Assembly (NCBI RefSeq): GCF_047795645.1
Contig: NZ_CP181045.1
Span: forward strand, 4,836,001 to 4,900,000
Direction: 5' to 3'
DNA: 64,000 bases
Source: Salipaludibacillus sp047795645
Lineage (GTDB): Bacteria > Bacillota > Bacilli > Bacillales > Salisediminibacteriaceae
The notes below the pieces were generated by a model, which was not told the origin of the DNA, ran no database searches, and was given only the letters and a program-made list of their open reading frames with translations. Position numbers and translations under genes: made by a program. Numbering within the stretch: the stretch's first letter is position 1; every line of letters starts with the position of its first letter. Shown in pieces: positions 54,314-63,921 of the stretch.

Positions 54314-55150
54314 CTATTTATATTGATTATAGAAGCCAATATAGCTGATCATTCTTCCTGTTTTTCCTTGATCAGCGCGATGAGAGAAAAACAGGTCGTT
54401 GTCACAACTCGTGCAAAAGTTGGACGTGAGAAGGTGATCTTCTTGAATGCCAGCATGTAAAAGTAGTAAATAATTGACGGACTTTAAATCAAGGCGATAC
54501 TGCCCATCACTTATTTGTTCATAAGGAGAGGTAGTGAATGATACAGCCTCTAGAACTTTATCTACTTCATTAATTACGTGGTCATCAACAATATAACAGC
54601 ATTGGTTAATCGATGGTCCAATTGTTACATAAATCTCTGATGGAGGAATTTTCTCCATCATATCCCATAGCTGAACCATCTTTCCCGAAATATTCTTAAC
54701 AGTACCTTTCCAACCTGCGTGAGCAATGCCAATCATGTGATAATTAGGAGCGAAAAAATAAACTGGTACACAATCTGCGTAACATAACGTAAGTAATATA
54801 TCTTTTTGATTCGTATAGAAGCCGTCGGTTCCTTTAATACTATCGTTATAATCATCAACTCCAGATCCAGTCAGGACGCTTGAAACTTTAACAATTTGAT
54901 CTTCATGAACTTGATCTGCACATACCCAATTTTCTAGTGAGAAACCAAGTTGATCTGCTAGTTGTTGGCGATTGGTAATGACATTGTGACCCTCGTCGCC
55001 AACATGTAAACCGAAATTATTTGATTTATAAGGGAAATGACTTGTGCCACCATGCTTAGTTGTGAAACCGGCAACGAGCTCGGGATTTATTTTTGTCCAA
55101 TCTTTAATAGTTAGTGTTGAATCGGTTGTTTGGATAAAGGATTCATCCAT
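54314..55150 (-). CDS. pgeF: YfiH/PgeF-family multicopper-fold protein
   Basis: Domain of the YfiH/YlmD group (also named polyphenol oxidase or purine nucleoside phosphorylase LACC1-type; in E. coli acts in peptidoglycan editing). 278 residues. Metal/nucleoside site motifs: CADQVHED, LCYADCVPVYF and IAHAGWKGTVKNI. Start follows GGAGGGG. No operon partner. Confidence 0.9.
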   Translation of the reverse strand: MDESFIQTTDSTLTIKDWTKINPELVAGFTTKHGGTSHFPYKSNNFGLHVGDEGHNVITNRQQLADQLGFSLENWVCADQVHEDQIVKVSSVLTGSGVDDYNDSIKGTDGFYTNQKDILLTLCYADCVPVYFFAPNYHMIGIAHAGWKGTVKNISGKMVQLWDMMEKIPPSEIYVTIGPSINQCCYIVDDHVINEVDKVLEAVSFTTSPYEQISDGQYRLDLKSVNYLLLLHAGIQEDHLLTSNFCTSCDNDLFFSHRADQGKTGRMISYIGFYNQYK

Positions 55151-55269
55151 AAATACCCCTCCATTTTGTAACTGTGAAGAATTAGTTTACTATCCATTCC
55201 TCATCATTATATAATACGAAATTTGAATATAAAAGTTCTGAGTAGAAGCAAAATTGTACATCTGTGAAT

Positions 55270-55300
55270 ACAAAAGAGCCCCTTATTTCAGGAGCTCTAA
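55270..55300 (-). terminator. Terminator after the OFA transporter gene pair
   Basis: AGAGCTCCTGAAATAAGGGGCT on the minus strand forms AGAGC-CC/GGG-GCTCT then TTTTG. Confidence 0.7.
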
Positions 55301-55314
55301 ACATAATAGGTTTG

Positions 55315-55497
55315 CTACGATTTATCTTTAGGTTGATACATTTCATATGCTTTTGGTGTTTCTTTCTCTGTCACTCGTTTTGTAGATTTCTTTAATTTAT
55401 ATACCGTGAACGAGGCAGCAATAAAAACGAAGATCATAAAAATGTATGCATAACCCATTCCACCTTCTGATGGATCAGGGATCGTAAATAAATCCAT
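55315..55497 (-). CDS. Small membrane protein, partner of the OFA transporter
   Basis: A 60-residue protein: a short N-terminal part rich in Gly and Pro (IPDPSEGGMGYAYIF), one membrane helix (about 16-34) and a basic tail (KLKKSTKRVTEKE). ATG 55497 follows AAAGG with moderate spacing. It is placed 80 bases after the OFA carrier in the same direction, so a small-subunit or chaperone role (as MetS for MetP) is plausible but unproven. I do not know a named family. Confidence 0.65.
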   Translation of the reverse strand: MDLFTIPDPSEGGMGYAYIFMIFVFIAASFTVYKLKKSTKRVTEKETPKAYEMYQPKDKS

Positions 55498-55577
55498 GTT
55501 TCCCACAGCCTTTCACATAATAATAAGTATTAATAGTAATTATAGCAAGTTCTCAATAAGATTTCACCAAAGACGTA

Positions 55578-56846
55578 TTATAAAGATGATTCTTTCTTAT
55601 ATGGTTTAGGAGACATTAAACTAGCGATGATTCCTAATGCAGGAAACACCATCATAAATATCAAGATTTCTTGATAACCACCAAACCAATCATATGCAAT
55701 TCCAAACGGTAGTGGTCCGAATGCAGATGCTGATACAGTAACTGTCGTTGCAACTCCCTTAATACTACCTATGTGCTGTCGGCCAAAATAATCAGGGAAC
55801 ACCATAGATACAACAATTCGTTCGATACCCCCGATGAAGCCCCAAAGTATACCAAATGCGATGGCCCAAACAAAAGAATCTGTAAAGTACAAAGTAATGA
55901 TGAAGATGAATTGACCAAAGAAAACAAAAGCGAACATGTAATGAATTTTCACTTTTTCAAGAATAAAACCGGCTAACATTGTAACCGGGAAACCGACCAT
56001 TGCCATTAAGCTTAAGATGAAGGCTGCGGCTGTTAAACTTAGACCACTTCCACTAAGGATCGAGAAAAGGTGGAATGTTAGACCTGTATTAAGCATCGAT
56101 GGAATGCCAATACAGAGTAGTAAGAGCCAAAACTGGCGTGTTCTCATTGTTTCCTTTAACGTCCAAGAGATATCATTTTTAAGTTTTGGTGTGTGTTCAC
56201 CTTCATTAATTTCTATTTTTTTATTATCTGGAAGGAGACCGATATCTTCTGGTTTATTTTTCATAAAGAAAAATGAAATGGGGACGAAAAAAATAATGAT
56301 TGTAGCACCTAATATACGCCAAGCATTTTCCCATCCATAACTTGAAATTAGCCAAGCATTGAGCGGAGGGAAAAGAGTAGAACTTAGAAAGCCTCCAATC
56401 ATCATGAAGCTAAATGCTCGCCCTCGCTTCTCAATGAACCATTGGGGAATGAGAGTATTCGATACGAGAGTCATAGATCCTTGGCCAAGAAAACGTATTA
56501 AGAAGAAACCAATAAACAACATGAATGGATTGACAACGATGCTATTCCAAAAACAAGCAATTGCAAGCAGAATACTAACAGTTAATGAAACGGTTCTTTG
56601 CCCAAACTTGTCAATGCTTGAGCCAACAAGAAAGAGTAAAAATCCAGCAGTTAATGTTGCTCCCGAGTAAATACCGGAGACAAGAGACCTTTCCCAATTA
56701 AAGTCCAAAATATAATAATCTATGAATACCGCATTTGAATATGTTTGTCCAGGACCAGAGAAAAATAAGCCCATTGCTCCGATTAATACAATATACCAAC
56801 CGTAATAAAAAGTTGGTGCATCTTGTTTATTTTGTTTTTTTATCAT
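55578..56846 (-). CDS. OFA-family MFS transporter (oxalate/formate antiporter-like)
   Basis: Major facilitator of the OFA group, 422 residues, twelve membrane helices. N-terminal FYYGWYIVLIGAMGLFFSGPGQTYS (13-37) and IPQWFIEKRGRAFSFMMIGG are characteristic. Members exchange oxalate for formate or carry other monocarboxylates such as lactate or pyruvate; substrate is not resolvable. Start follows AAAGGAT. Confidence 0.88.
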   Translation of the reverse strand: MIKKQNKQDAPTFYYGWYIVLIGAMGLFFSGPGQTYSNAVFIDYYILDFNWERSLVSGIYSGATLTAGFLLFLVGSSIDKFGQRTVSLTVSILLAIACFWNSIVVNPFMLFIGFFLIRFLGQGSMTLVSNTLIPQWFIEKRGRAFSFMMIGGFLSSTLFPPLNAWLISSYGWENAWRILGATIIIFFVPISFFFMKNKPEDIGLLPDNKKIEINEGEHTPKLKNDISWTLKETMRTRQFWLLLLCIGIPSMLNTGLTFHLFSILSGSGLSLTAAAFILSLMAMVGFPVTMLAGFILEKVKIHYMFAFVFFGQFIFIITLYFTDSFVWAIAFGILWGFIGGIERIVVSMVFPDYFGRQHIGSIKGVATTVTVSASAFGPLPFGIAYDWFGGYQEILIFMMVFPALGIIASLMSPKPYKKESSL

Positions 56847-57217
56847 ATGAATATCCTTTCTAGATGGTAAGCTACGTTTTATTTTAACAGATATTTCGAT
56901 AAACGTAAGACCGAAATTATTTTACTGAACGAAAAAACATATTGTTGGTAAGAAAAGTATGTTGAATTCGTTTGAATGATAAGGGAAAAGTGAATAAGGA
57001 GTAACGATAGTTGATTAAGTGAGGAAGTAGCGCATACAGCGTAGAAAAATTTTATATGGTAAAATTAACTTAGAGTTAATCAAATACTGATTCAACGTTA
57101 GCTCGTGAATTCAGGTATTATTTTAATTGTGAAACAAAACAATCGACGAATCGTATATACAGGGAAACCGATCAAATGTTGAGTGAAAAGAAGAAATGAA
57201 GAAAGGAGATATATTTA
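56847..57217. other. Divergent spacer, no gene seen
   Basis: AT-rich promoter region for the OFA carrier and the 57218 gene. An imperfect hairpin at 57086-57122 (AATACTGA / TTCAGGTATT) precedes the latter but has no assigned role. Confidence 0.4.
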
Positions 57218-57526
57218 ATGGAGTTACTAGCTTCACATCCTTACTATAAAGTCCAAAGAGAGATAAACAGTATTCAACAAAAAAATGTTGAATATGAACG
57301 GACGTTATATTTATATGAAGATAAGCTAATTACAAAACATCGAGAATTCTCCTCAGAAGCAGTGTTTGATATGTCATACCGTGAGTTGAAGAGTGGAGAA
57401 GAAGGAACACTCTTTGTTCATACAAATCAAGGAGTTTTCACTTACATTGTTAAGGAAGATCCTACACCGTTTATTAAAGTGTTTAAGGAATTGGAAAAGA
57501 AGTTAGGTCATAAGAGTAGTGAATGA
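57218..57526 (+). CDS. Hypothetical 102-residue protein, PH-domain-like
   Basis: Soluble protein of 102 residues with alternating strands (RTLYLYEDKLITKHREF; DMSYRELKSGEEGTLFVHT; GVFTYIVKED) and a C-terminal helix (TPFIKVFKELEKKLG). This pattern fits a small PH-like fold found in other Bacillus proteins. Start at 57218 follows AAAGGAG. No functional hint from its neighbours. Confidence 0.68.
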   Translation: MELLASHPYYKVQREINSIQQKNVEYERTLYLYEDKLITKHREFSSEAVFDMSYRELKSGEEGTLFVHTNQGVFTYIVKEDPTPFIKVFKELEKKLGHKSSE

Positions 57527-57574
57527 TCTTTTTTAGGCACTACTAAACATTGCTATTGTTAATAGGAAGGGGGA

Positions 57575-57670
57575 TGCTCTTCAATGGAGTGAATTTCGGC
57601 TGCGGAGTGGGGGAGCCTCTTGGAGCTTTGCAGAGTCTAGCCTTGCTTGATCTTCCGCAGGATTATTCGT
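57575..57670. repeat. Degenerate GC-rich intergenic repeat (Bacillaceae type)
   Basis: A roughly 90-base block (TGGAGTG...CGGCTGCGGAGTGGGGGAGC...CTTGATCTTCCGCAGG) much richer in GC than its surroundings. It resembles, from memory, the widespread Bacillus intergenic repeats ending in CCGCAGGAGTC, including paired CTGCGGA / TCCGCAG ends (57599-57605 and 57653-57659). No second copy in the window. Confidence 0.5.
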
Positions 57671-57753
57671 ATATAAATATTTATTCGTTTCAATTGTAAG
57701 CGTAGCCACTGTTCAACTATAATTAGTTATACAAGTATTAGAAGGAGGTCTTA

Positions 57754-58737
57754 ATGAATTATCGTAGACTAGGTAATACGAATCTGAAAATTAGTGAATT
57801 AAGCTTTGGTACATGGGCGATTGGTGGTTCGTGGGGAGATGTAAATGACCAAGATGCCATTGCTGGCTTGAAAAAGGCGATGGATCTTGGTGTAAACTTC
57901 TTTGATACAGCAGATGTATATGGTGCTGGCCACAGTGAAGAGTTGTTAGCAGAAGCTACTAAGGGTAAAGAGGATAAGATTTATATTGCTAGTAAATTCT
58001 GCCGAGCGGGAGATATTCATGATCCCGCGACATATTCAGAAGAATCAGTCAGAAACTACTTGGAAAACACACTTCGTCGATTAAATCGTGATCGTCTCGA
58101 TTTATATCAAATTCATTGTCCCCCCCTCGAAATATTGAAGGATGGGAAAGTATTTGAGGTGCTGGATAAACTTCAAGCTGAAGGGAAAATTCGCTACTAC
58201 GGTGTTAGTGTTGAAACGGTGGAAGAAGCACTTCTGTGTATGGAGTATAAAAATGTTCGTGTTCTACAAATCATTTTTAATTTATTTCGCCAAAAACCAG
58301 TATCAGAATTATTTCCAGTAGCCATTGATAAAGGAGTGGGCATTTTGGCAAGGGTCCCGCTTGCGAGTGGTTTATTAACTGGAAAGTTTACAAGTGATCA
58401 TGCATTTGCTGAAGATGATCATCGAAAGTTTAATAGCGACGGACAACAGTTCAATGTCGGGGAAACGTTCGCGGGTCTTCCTTTTGAAAAAGGTGTGGAA
58501 CTTAGTAGTGAGGTTTCATGGATCGCTGATGGTCGTGGAAATATGACGCAGGCAGCATTAAAGTGGATTTTGCAACATCATGCGATTTCTGCAGTTATTC
58601 CTGGCTTCAGAAATGTTAATCAAGTAGAAGATAATTTGAAAGCACTTGAAACGAGTAAATTTACTCCGAAAGAAATGAATCGAATACAAGAGTTTTACAA
58701 CAATAAAGTACACGATCATATCCGAGGAGCTTATTAA
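57754..58737 (+). CDS. Aldo/keto reductase
   Basis: NADPH-dependent (alpha/beta)8-barrel oxidoreductase, 327 residues, of the potassium-channel beta/Tas-like AKR group. Catalytic Asp and Tyr are seen in NFFDTADVYGAGHSEEL (about 49-65), Lys in YIASKFCR, and His in LDLYQIHCPP. Physiological substrate unknown. Start follows AAGGAGG. Confidence 0.9.
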   Translation: MNYRRLGNTNLKISELSFGTWAIGGSWGDVNDQDAIAGLKKAMDLGVNFFDTADVYGAGHSEELLAEATKGKEDKIYIASKFCRAGDIHDPATYSEESVRNYLENTLRRLNRDRLDLYQIHCPPLEILKDGKVFEVLDKLQAEGKIRYYGVSVETVEEALLCMEYKNVRVLQIIFNLFRQKPVSELFPVAIDKGVGILARVPLASGLLTGKFTSDHAFAEDDHRKFNSDGQQFNVGETFAGLPFEKGVELSSEVSWIADGRGNMTQAALKWILQHHAISAVIPGFRNVNQVEDNLKALETSKFTPKEMNRIQEFYNNKVHDHIRGAY

Positions 58738-58755
58738 GATCGAATCGAAAATGTT

Positions 58756-58803
58756 AAAAGAGGCTATCCCAAAAAAAGTATTTTTGGTGACAGCCTCTTT
58801 TGC
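58756..58803 (+). terminator. Bidirectional terminator
   Basis: AAAAGAGGCTATCCC / GGTGACAGCCTCTTTT pairing with internal loop, T-runs on both strands; shared by the aldo/keto reductase and the convergent peptidase. Confidence 0.82.
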
Positions 58804-58806
58804 ATA

Positions 58807-60498
58807 TTATGCTAATGCCTCTAACTCTGCTTCGACAAATATCATTAATTGTTTGATCATGTCTTCAGAAAAATCGAATCGAATACCTGCAGCTTCGTAC
58901 ACCTTAGACAAAGATTGAGAGGAACCGAGTGATAATGCTTTTTTGTAGTTAGCAAGCGCTAACTTGGGATTTTCGCAATATTGTTTGTACATTTGTACGG
59001 CGCCGAGTTGAGCAATGACATACTCAATAAAATAGAATGGAACTTCAAAGATATGAAGAATCCGAAGCCATGACGTTTCATTCCATTTTTCGTAACCTGT
59101 CCAGTCGACAACGGTTGAATTCAATTCAGTTTGTAAACTGGCGAACTTTTTGTTTCTTTCTTCGGCTGTATGCTTGGGATTTTCGTACATCCAGTGTTGA
59201 AATTGATCAACAACCATCCCCATTGGTAAAAATTCAATGATACCTCGTAACTGATCTTGTTTTGCTCGAACCAGGTCTTCTTTGTTTTCATAAAATAATT
59301 CCCATTGGTCCATTGTCAATAATTCCATCGACATACTAGCTAATTCAGCAGATTCACTTGGCATATCTCTATATTTACTCAAAGCTAAATCTTTAGTTAA
59401 ATCATTATGGATGCAGTGCCCCATCTCGTGAAGCAACGTAATCATGTCATCATGTGTTGTCGAAGCGTTCATGAAAATAAACGAAAGTTGTGAAACTGGT
59501 AAGGGGGCGCATAAACCTCCAGGAGCTTTCCCTTTTCTTGTAGTTAAATCGAGCATACTCCGCTTATCCATTGTTGTTAGTAATTCTTCAAAGCGAGGAT
59601 CAAGGTTTGAAAAAATTGTCGCAGATCTTTTCACTAATTGGTCCCTGTCTTCGAATGGCTTTAATGGTTGTTGCCCATTCGCAACTCCTTTGGTATCCCA
59701 GGGGCGATAGGTTTCAACACTTAGTTCCTGTTGGTGATTCCTTTGGATTTTTTCTTTTAAAGGTGTGACATGTTTACGAATTGACTCCGCTAACTCTTTA
59801 CAGTCATCAGGAGTGTAATCAAAGCGTTCATACTTTTTAAACATATAATCGCGATAGTTATCTACATTTGCGTAATCAGCTTTTTTCTGACGAAGGGTAA
59901 TAAGGTCATCCATAATTATTTGAAGCTCGGATTCTTTTGATAGAAACGCCTCTGCAGAAAGTTGTACAGCTTTTTTTCTCGTTTCACGGTTAGCGTCTTG
60001 TGTATAAGCTGATATTTCACTTATTGTTTTTTCCTCACCATTCCAATTAACTGTCAGTCCACCGGTATGTTCGAAATAACTTGTTGAAAGACGGTCTTCT
60101 TCTACTTCTAGCTCGATATTATCTTCACGAAAAAGAGCCTTAGCATTCTTTTTACTTTTTATAAACTGGTGGAATTCATCTGGATCAAGTTTTTCTATAA
60201 ATGGGCTAGAAAGAAATTTATCATCTAAGAGAGCATCGTATTTTTTTATCAATGGCTCTATCACTTGTTGATCGTGTTCAAAAGTTTGTTTAGCGGAGGT
60301 GGAATCGCTCTGTGATTGAAAGTCTATGTAATGTCCTGTCAGTCCTTCTTCAATGGCATCAAATAAATCAGATTGTCGAATTAACCAATCTTCCAATTGT
60401 GCAACGGAAGTAATTGGTTCGTTCACTAAGTCCTGAAAGAACGTTTCAATTAATTCTGGTTTTTGGAAATCCAATTTTGCTTGATAAAATGTTGTCAT
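58807..60498 (-). CDS. M3-family oligoendopeptidase
   Basis: Zinc metallopeptidase of the PepF type that degrades short peptides in the cytosol. 563 residues. The zinc motif HEMGH is at 357-361 with the expected downstream Glu helix (SESAELASMSMELL). Start ATG 60498 has AGGAGGC upstream; the frame to 60537 lacks a site. Confidence 0.92.
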   Translation of the reverse strand: MTTFYQAKLDFQKPELIETFFQDLVNEPITSVAQLEDWLIRQSDLFDAIEEGLTGHYIDFQSQSDSTSAKQTFEHDQQVIEPLIKKYDALLDDKFLSSPFIEKLDPDEFHQFIKSKKNAKALFREDNIELEVEEDRLSTSYFEHTGGLTVNWNGEEKTISEISAYTQDANRETRKKAVQLSAEAFLSKESELQIIMDDLITLRQKKADYANVDNYRDYMFKKYERFDYTPDDCKELAESIRKHVTPLKEKIQRNHQQELSVETYRPWDTKGVANGQQPLKPFEDRDQLVKRSATIFSNLDPRFEELLTTMDKRSMLDLTTRKGKAPGGLCAPLPVSQLSFIFMNASTTHDDMITLLHEMGHCIHNDLTKDLALSKYRDMPSESAELASMSMELLTMDQWELFYENKEDLVRAKQDQLRGIIEFLPMGMVVDQFQHWMYENPKHTAEERNKKFASLQTELNSTVVDWTGYEKWNETSWLRILHIFEVPFYFIEYVIAQLGAVQMYKQYCENPKLALANYKKALSLGSSQSLSKVYEAAGIRFDFSEDMIKQLMIFVEAELEALA

Positions 60499-60650
60499 AG
60501 TACGCCTCCTATTTCCTAATAGATTCCTATTTAGCATAATATATTATTAATTAAACGTCGAATGATCATAGCTAGGTGAGCAAAGTAGAATGTGGTATGA
60601 TTCAACTATGTTTGTGTTAGAAATTAAAGAGGTTTACGTAGGGGGACGAT

Positions 60651-61835
60651 ATGAAGAAAACGTTGATAATTATTTTAATCATACAATTTCTAGTTTATGC
60701 TGGATTCGGAATGGTCATTCCGGTTTTGCCAGAAGTCGTCGCGGACGTTAGTGGTGGTGCCGGTCATATTGGCGGTTTATTAGCCATTTATTCATTGGCT
60801 TCTTTTTTGACTGCACCTACTTGGGGCCATTGGGCTGACCGGCATGGCAGACGAAGAATTTTAATGCTAGGGTTGTTTGGCTATGCACTAGGATTTATCT
60901 TATTTGGGTTATTTCTTGACTCCGTGTTAATGATGTACATAGCAAGAGGATTGAGTGGCATTTTTGCAGGAGCATTATATGCAGCAGCGATGTCGACAGT
61001 TTCGGATATTTCTGATGACAAGACTCGCAATCGCAATTTAGGTTTGGTCGGTATGTCAATTGGTGTTGGTTTTATTTTTGGACCAGCTTCTGGTGGATTG
61101 CTAAGCGTATTTGGGTTTGCTGTCCCATTCTTTTTAGCTGGAGGAATAATGTTAGTTCTTGTACCTTTTGCTTGGAAGAATTTAGATGACGCTAATTGGG
61201 TAAAAGTCGAAGCTGAAAAAAATCAAAAATGGCTACCGTCGATCACAATTCCGTCAAATGAAACACTGAAAATCTTACTTATCATGAGTTTTAGTGCGTC
61301 GTTTTTGTTGGCAGGCCTAGAAAGTGTGTTTCAAATTTATGGGATGGATATTATTGAGATGACTCCAACGGAAATGGGAACACTGTTTTTTATTAGTGGA
61401 ATTATTTTAGCGTTAGTTCAAGGTGGATTGCTAAGAAAGGTGAAGACTGGAACAGAGTATCGATGGATTATTGTCGGTCAAATTGCATCAGGTCTTGCAT
61501 TCCTATTTATGGCGATCGTTTTCAATATGGTTTTAGCGGCAATATATTTAATCTTATTCGTTGTCGGAAATGCGGTAATCCGAACGCTCTCCCTATCACT
61601 GATAACAAGGGCTAGTGGCAATAGGTCTGGCTATGCATCAGGGTTACAGTTTTCGGCAGACAGTATGGGGAGAATTATCGGACCGTTGCTTTTCGCATTT
61701 TTGTATGATGTGATTGCAGGCCAATTGTTCTATTTCGCATTTGCTATTTCGATGTTATTTGTGATCTTTATGTTGTTTAATAAGCAGAAATTAAAAATTG
61801 CGTCTAATCAAGAACCCGAAAGAAAACAAGGATAA
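60651..61835 (+). CDS. MFS transporter, drug:H+ antiporter type
   Basis: Twelve-helix major facilitator, 394 residues, of the TetA/multidrug group: motif A GHWADRHGRRRILMLG (about 60-75), ARGLSGIFAGALYAAAMS and motif C-like GMSIGVGFIFGPASGG. Substrate unknown. Start follows GTAGGGGGA. Confidence 0.88.
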   Translation: MKKTLIIILIIQFLVYAGFGMVIPVLPEVVADVSGGAGHIGGLLAIYSLASFLTAPTWGHWADRHGRRRILMLGLFGYALGFILFGLFLDSVLMMYIARGLSGIFAGALYAAAMSTVSDISDDKTRNRNLGLVGMSIGVGFIFGPASGGLLSVFGFAVPFFLAGGIMLVLVPFAWKNLDDANWVKVEAEKNQKWLPSITIPSNETLKILLIMSFSASFLLAGLESVFQIYGMDIIEMTPTEMGTLFFISGIILALVQGGLLRKVKTGTEYRWIIVGQIASGLAFLFMAIVFNMVLAAIYLILFVVGNAVIRTLSLSLITRASGNRSGYASGLQFSADSMGRIIGPLLFAFLYDVIAGQLFYFAFAISMLFVIFMLFNKQKLKIASNQEPERKQG

Positions 61836-61930
61836 TGGAATATTTCCAAAATGGAAAACCAAATTAGAGGAGTTTTCCCTTTTGATATCGAAATAATCAA
61901 CAAAACAGAGGTTCTAGGGAGGTTAAGAAG

Positions 61931-62854
61931 ATGAAAATACTAATTTTAGGTGCAGGAGCAATAGGTGGGTATTTTGGTGGTCGCCTACTGGAAAAAGGAG
62001 AAGATGTGACATTTCTCGTTCGAGAAAAAAGAGCGAATCAATTAAAAAAGAATGGTTTGATTATTAAAAGTATCCATGGAGATGTGTCTTTGAGAGCAAC
62101 AACTATTCAGGCGGGAGCCGGGGATGATTATCCTTTCGATATCGTATTCATAGCAACGAAGGCATATCATCTAAGTGATGCGATGGAAGCTTTGAACCCT
62201 TTTGTGCGCGACTATACGATCGTCGTTCCTTTATTAAACGGGGTTGAGCATATTGAGGAATTATATTCTTATTTTTCCAAAGACCAGGTCATAGGTGGCC
62301 TCTGTTTTATTGAGTCAACTTTAAATGAAGAAGGACATATTATTCAGACTAGTGAAAAGCATGAACTTGCCTTTGGGGAAATGTCTGGTAAGGTTACTGA
62401 TCGCATCAAACAACTAGACGAGTTATTTTCGGGTACGAAAGCTACATTTAGATTAAGTGAGCATATTCAGCAGGATTTGTGGCATAAATACTTGTTTATC
62501 ACAACAATATCAGGGATTACTTCTTTGATGCGTTCACCTATAGGGCCGATTCGAGATACGTTAGAAGGTAGAACATACATCCAACAGTTGTTCGAGGAAG
62601 TCCGATTAACAATGGAAGAGGCAAGAGCTCCGATTGCTGAGGGAATCGTTGAAAAACAAATGATGATTGTTGAACAATTAGGAGCAAAAATGAAGTCTTC
62701 CATGCTTCGAGATATAGAAAAAGACAATCAAATTGAAGCGGACCATCTACAAGGTTATTTGTTATTGTTAGCAGAAAGATCAGGAGTGGAAACGCCTTTG
62801 TTAAAGCTGATTTATCAACATTTGAAGGTTTATGAAAAAAACCATCCTTTTTAG
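61931..62854 (+). CDS. panE: 2-dehydropantoate 2-reductase (ketopantoate reductase)
   Basis: NADPH-dependent reduction of ketopantoate to pantoate for coenzyme A. 307 residues. Rossmann motif KILILGAGAIGGYFGGRLL (2-20), catalytic Lys/Asn/Ser region LLNGVEHIEELYSYF and DLWHKYLFITTISGITSLM. Start follows GGGAGG. Because this family has paralogues, PanE versus a related reductase is not certain. Confidence 0.88.
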   Translation: MKILILGAGAIGGYFGGRLLEKGEDVTFLVREKRANQLKKNGLIIKSIHGDVSLRATTIQAGAGDDYPFDIVFIATKAYHLSDAMEALNPFVRDYTIVVPLLNGVEHIEELYSYFSKDQVIGGLCFIESTLNEEGHIIQTSEKHELAFGEMSGKVTDRIKQLDELFSGTKATFRLSEHIQQDLWHKYLFITTISGITSLMRSPIGPIRDTLEGRTYIQQLFEEVRLTMEEARAPIAEGIVEKQMMIVEQLGAKMKSSMLRDIEKDNQIEADHLQGYLLLLAERSGVETPLLKLIYQHLKVYEKNHPF

Positions 62855-62883
62855 GATAAAGATGGAACCTGTACGTCATAGAA

Positions 62884-62920
62884 GAAACGAGGTAGCTCAT
62901 AATTTGAGCTACCTCGTTTC
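62884..62920 (+). terminator. Bidirectional terminator between panE and the 3D gene
   Basis: Perfect 16-bp stem GAAACGAGGTAGCTCA / TGAGCTACCTCGTTTC with a 5-nt loop, bordered by T-rich sequence. Confidence 0.9.
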
Positions 62921-62925
62921 ATAAT

Positions 62926-63921
62926 TTATGGAGTTTCAACAATCGTAACTTCAACATTTCGTCGACCGAATGAAAACGCCTCATCTTTCGTTGGTACATG
63001 TAAGTCGATACGGTTACCTTTAATTGCGCCACCAATGTCTCCTGCAACAGCGCGGCCATAACCTTCAACTTCTACAATTGACCCAAGTGGAATCACATTA
63101 GGATCGACGGCGACTACCTTTTTATTAGGATTACTTCTAAGATCAATCCCTGTGTAAGTAACACCTGAACATCCGTCACAATAAGCTGTGTAAGCAGTTG
63201 CTTCCAATGTCATCGAAGCTTCAGGTTCATTGTTAGATGAAGAGCTTTCTTCAGCTGATTCATTTTCACTTGAAGTCGATTCTGGTTGACTTGAATTATC
63301 AGCTTGATTGGATCCGTTTGAATTTGATTCATTTGACTGAGATGTCTCTTCTGTCTCAGGTGGTTGAATATCTGGGTTATACCTGCTTGTCATATCGTGT
63401 AATGCTGAATAAGTATAAGGCCCGGCAACACCTTCGTCATCTTCTACTTCTTCATCATTTTGGAAATTTATTAAAGCTTCCTCTGTTAAGTCCTCAAATT
63501 TTCCATCTAAACGATATTCATAGTAGCCAAGTTCAGCTAGATCTTCTTGAAGTGCTAAAACAAGATCGCTTTCGTCTCCTTTTTCGAGTCCAATAAGTGC
63601 ACTAGCAGTTTGGAGGCCGGCAAGACCGTCAACTAACAAGTCATATTTTTCCTGGAATTCCTTTACAGCTTCCTTTGTTGCTTCGTCATACTCATTGTTC
63701 CATTCATTTTCGTCTTCATCTTTTTCGAGGAAGTCACTTTCTCCCAAATGCTCTTTTAGTTCTATGATATGGTCATGAGCTTTTCCTTTATATAGAAGCT
63801 GATTTCCAAATTCTTTGTCGTTTGCCGCACCTACTTGTGTACCTGAGAAAAGAATAGCACTCACTGCAACGGCTGATACTCCGAATCGCTGAAGCGACCG
63901 GTTCGATTTAATTGTTTTCAT
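62926..63921 (-). CDS. Secreted wall protein: two peptidoglycan-binding domains plus 3D domain
   Basis: A 331-residue exported, acidic protein. Signal peptide at 1-33 (cleavage near QVGAA). Two PG_binding_1 repeats (about 45-112 and 118-172), a Ser/Asn/Glu-rich linker (about 184-234) and a C-terminal 3D domain (ATAYTAYCDGCSGVTYTG, VDPNVIPLGSIVEVEGYG, AGDIGGAIKGNRIDLHV, 241-331) with its conserved Asp residues. Similar to YocH/YabE-class wall lytic or stationary-phase survival proteins. Likely a lytic transglycosylase-related hydrolase; substrate bond unproven. Confidence 0.88.
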   Translation of the reverse strand: MKTIKSNRSLQRFGVSAVAVSAILFSGTQVGAANDKEFGNQLLYKGKAHDHIIELKEHLGESDFLEKDEDENEWNNEYDEATKEAVKEFQEKYDLLVDGLAGLQTASALIGLEKGDESDLVLALQEDLAELGYYEYRLDGKFEDLTEEALINFQNDEEVEDDEGVAGPYTYSALHDMTSRYNPDIQPPETEETSQSNESNSNGSNQADNSSQPESTSSENESAEESSSSNNEPEASMTLEATAYTAYCDGCSGVTYTGIDLRSNPNKKVVAVDPNVIPLGSIVEVEGYGRAVAGDIGGAIKGNRIDLHVPTKDEAFSFGRRNVEVTIVETP

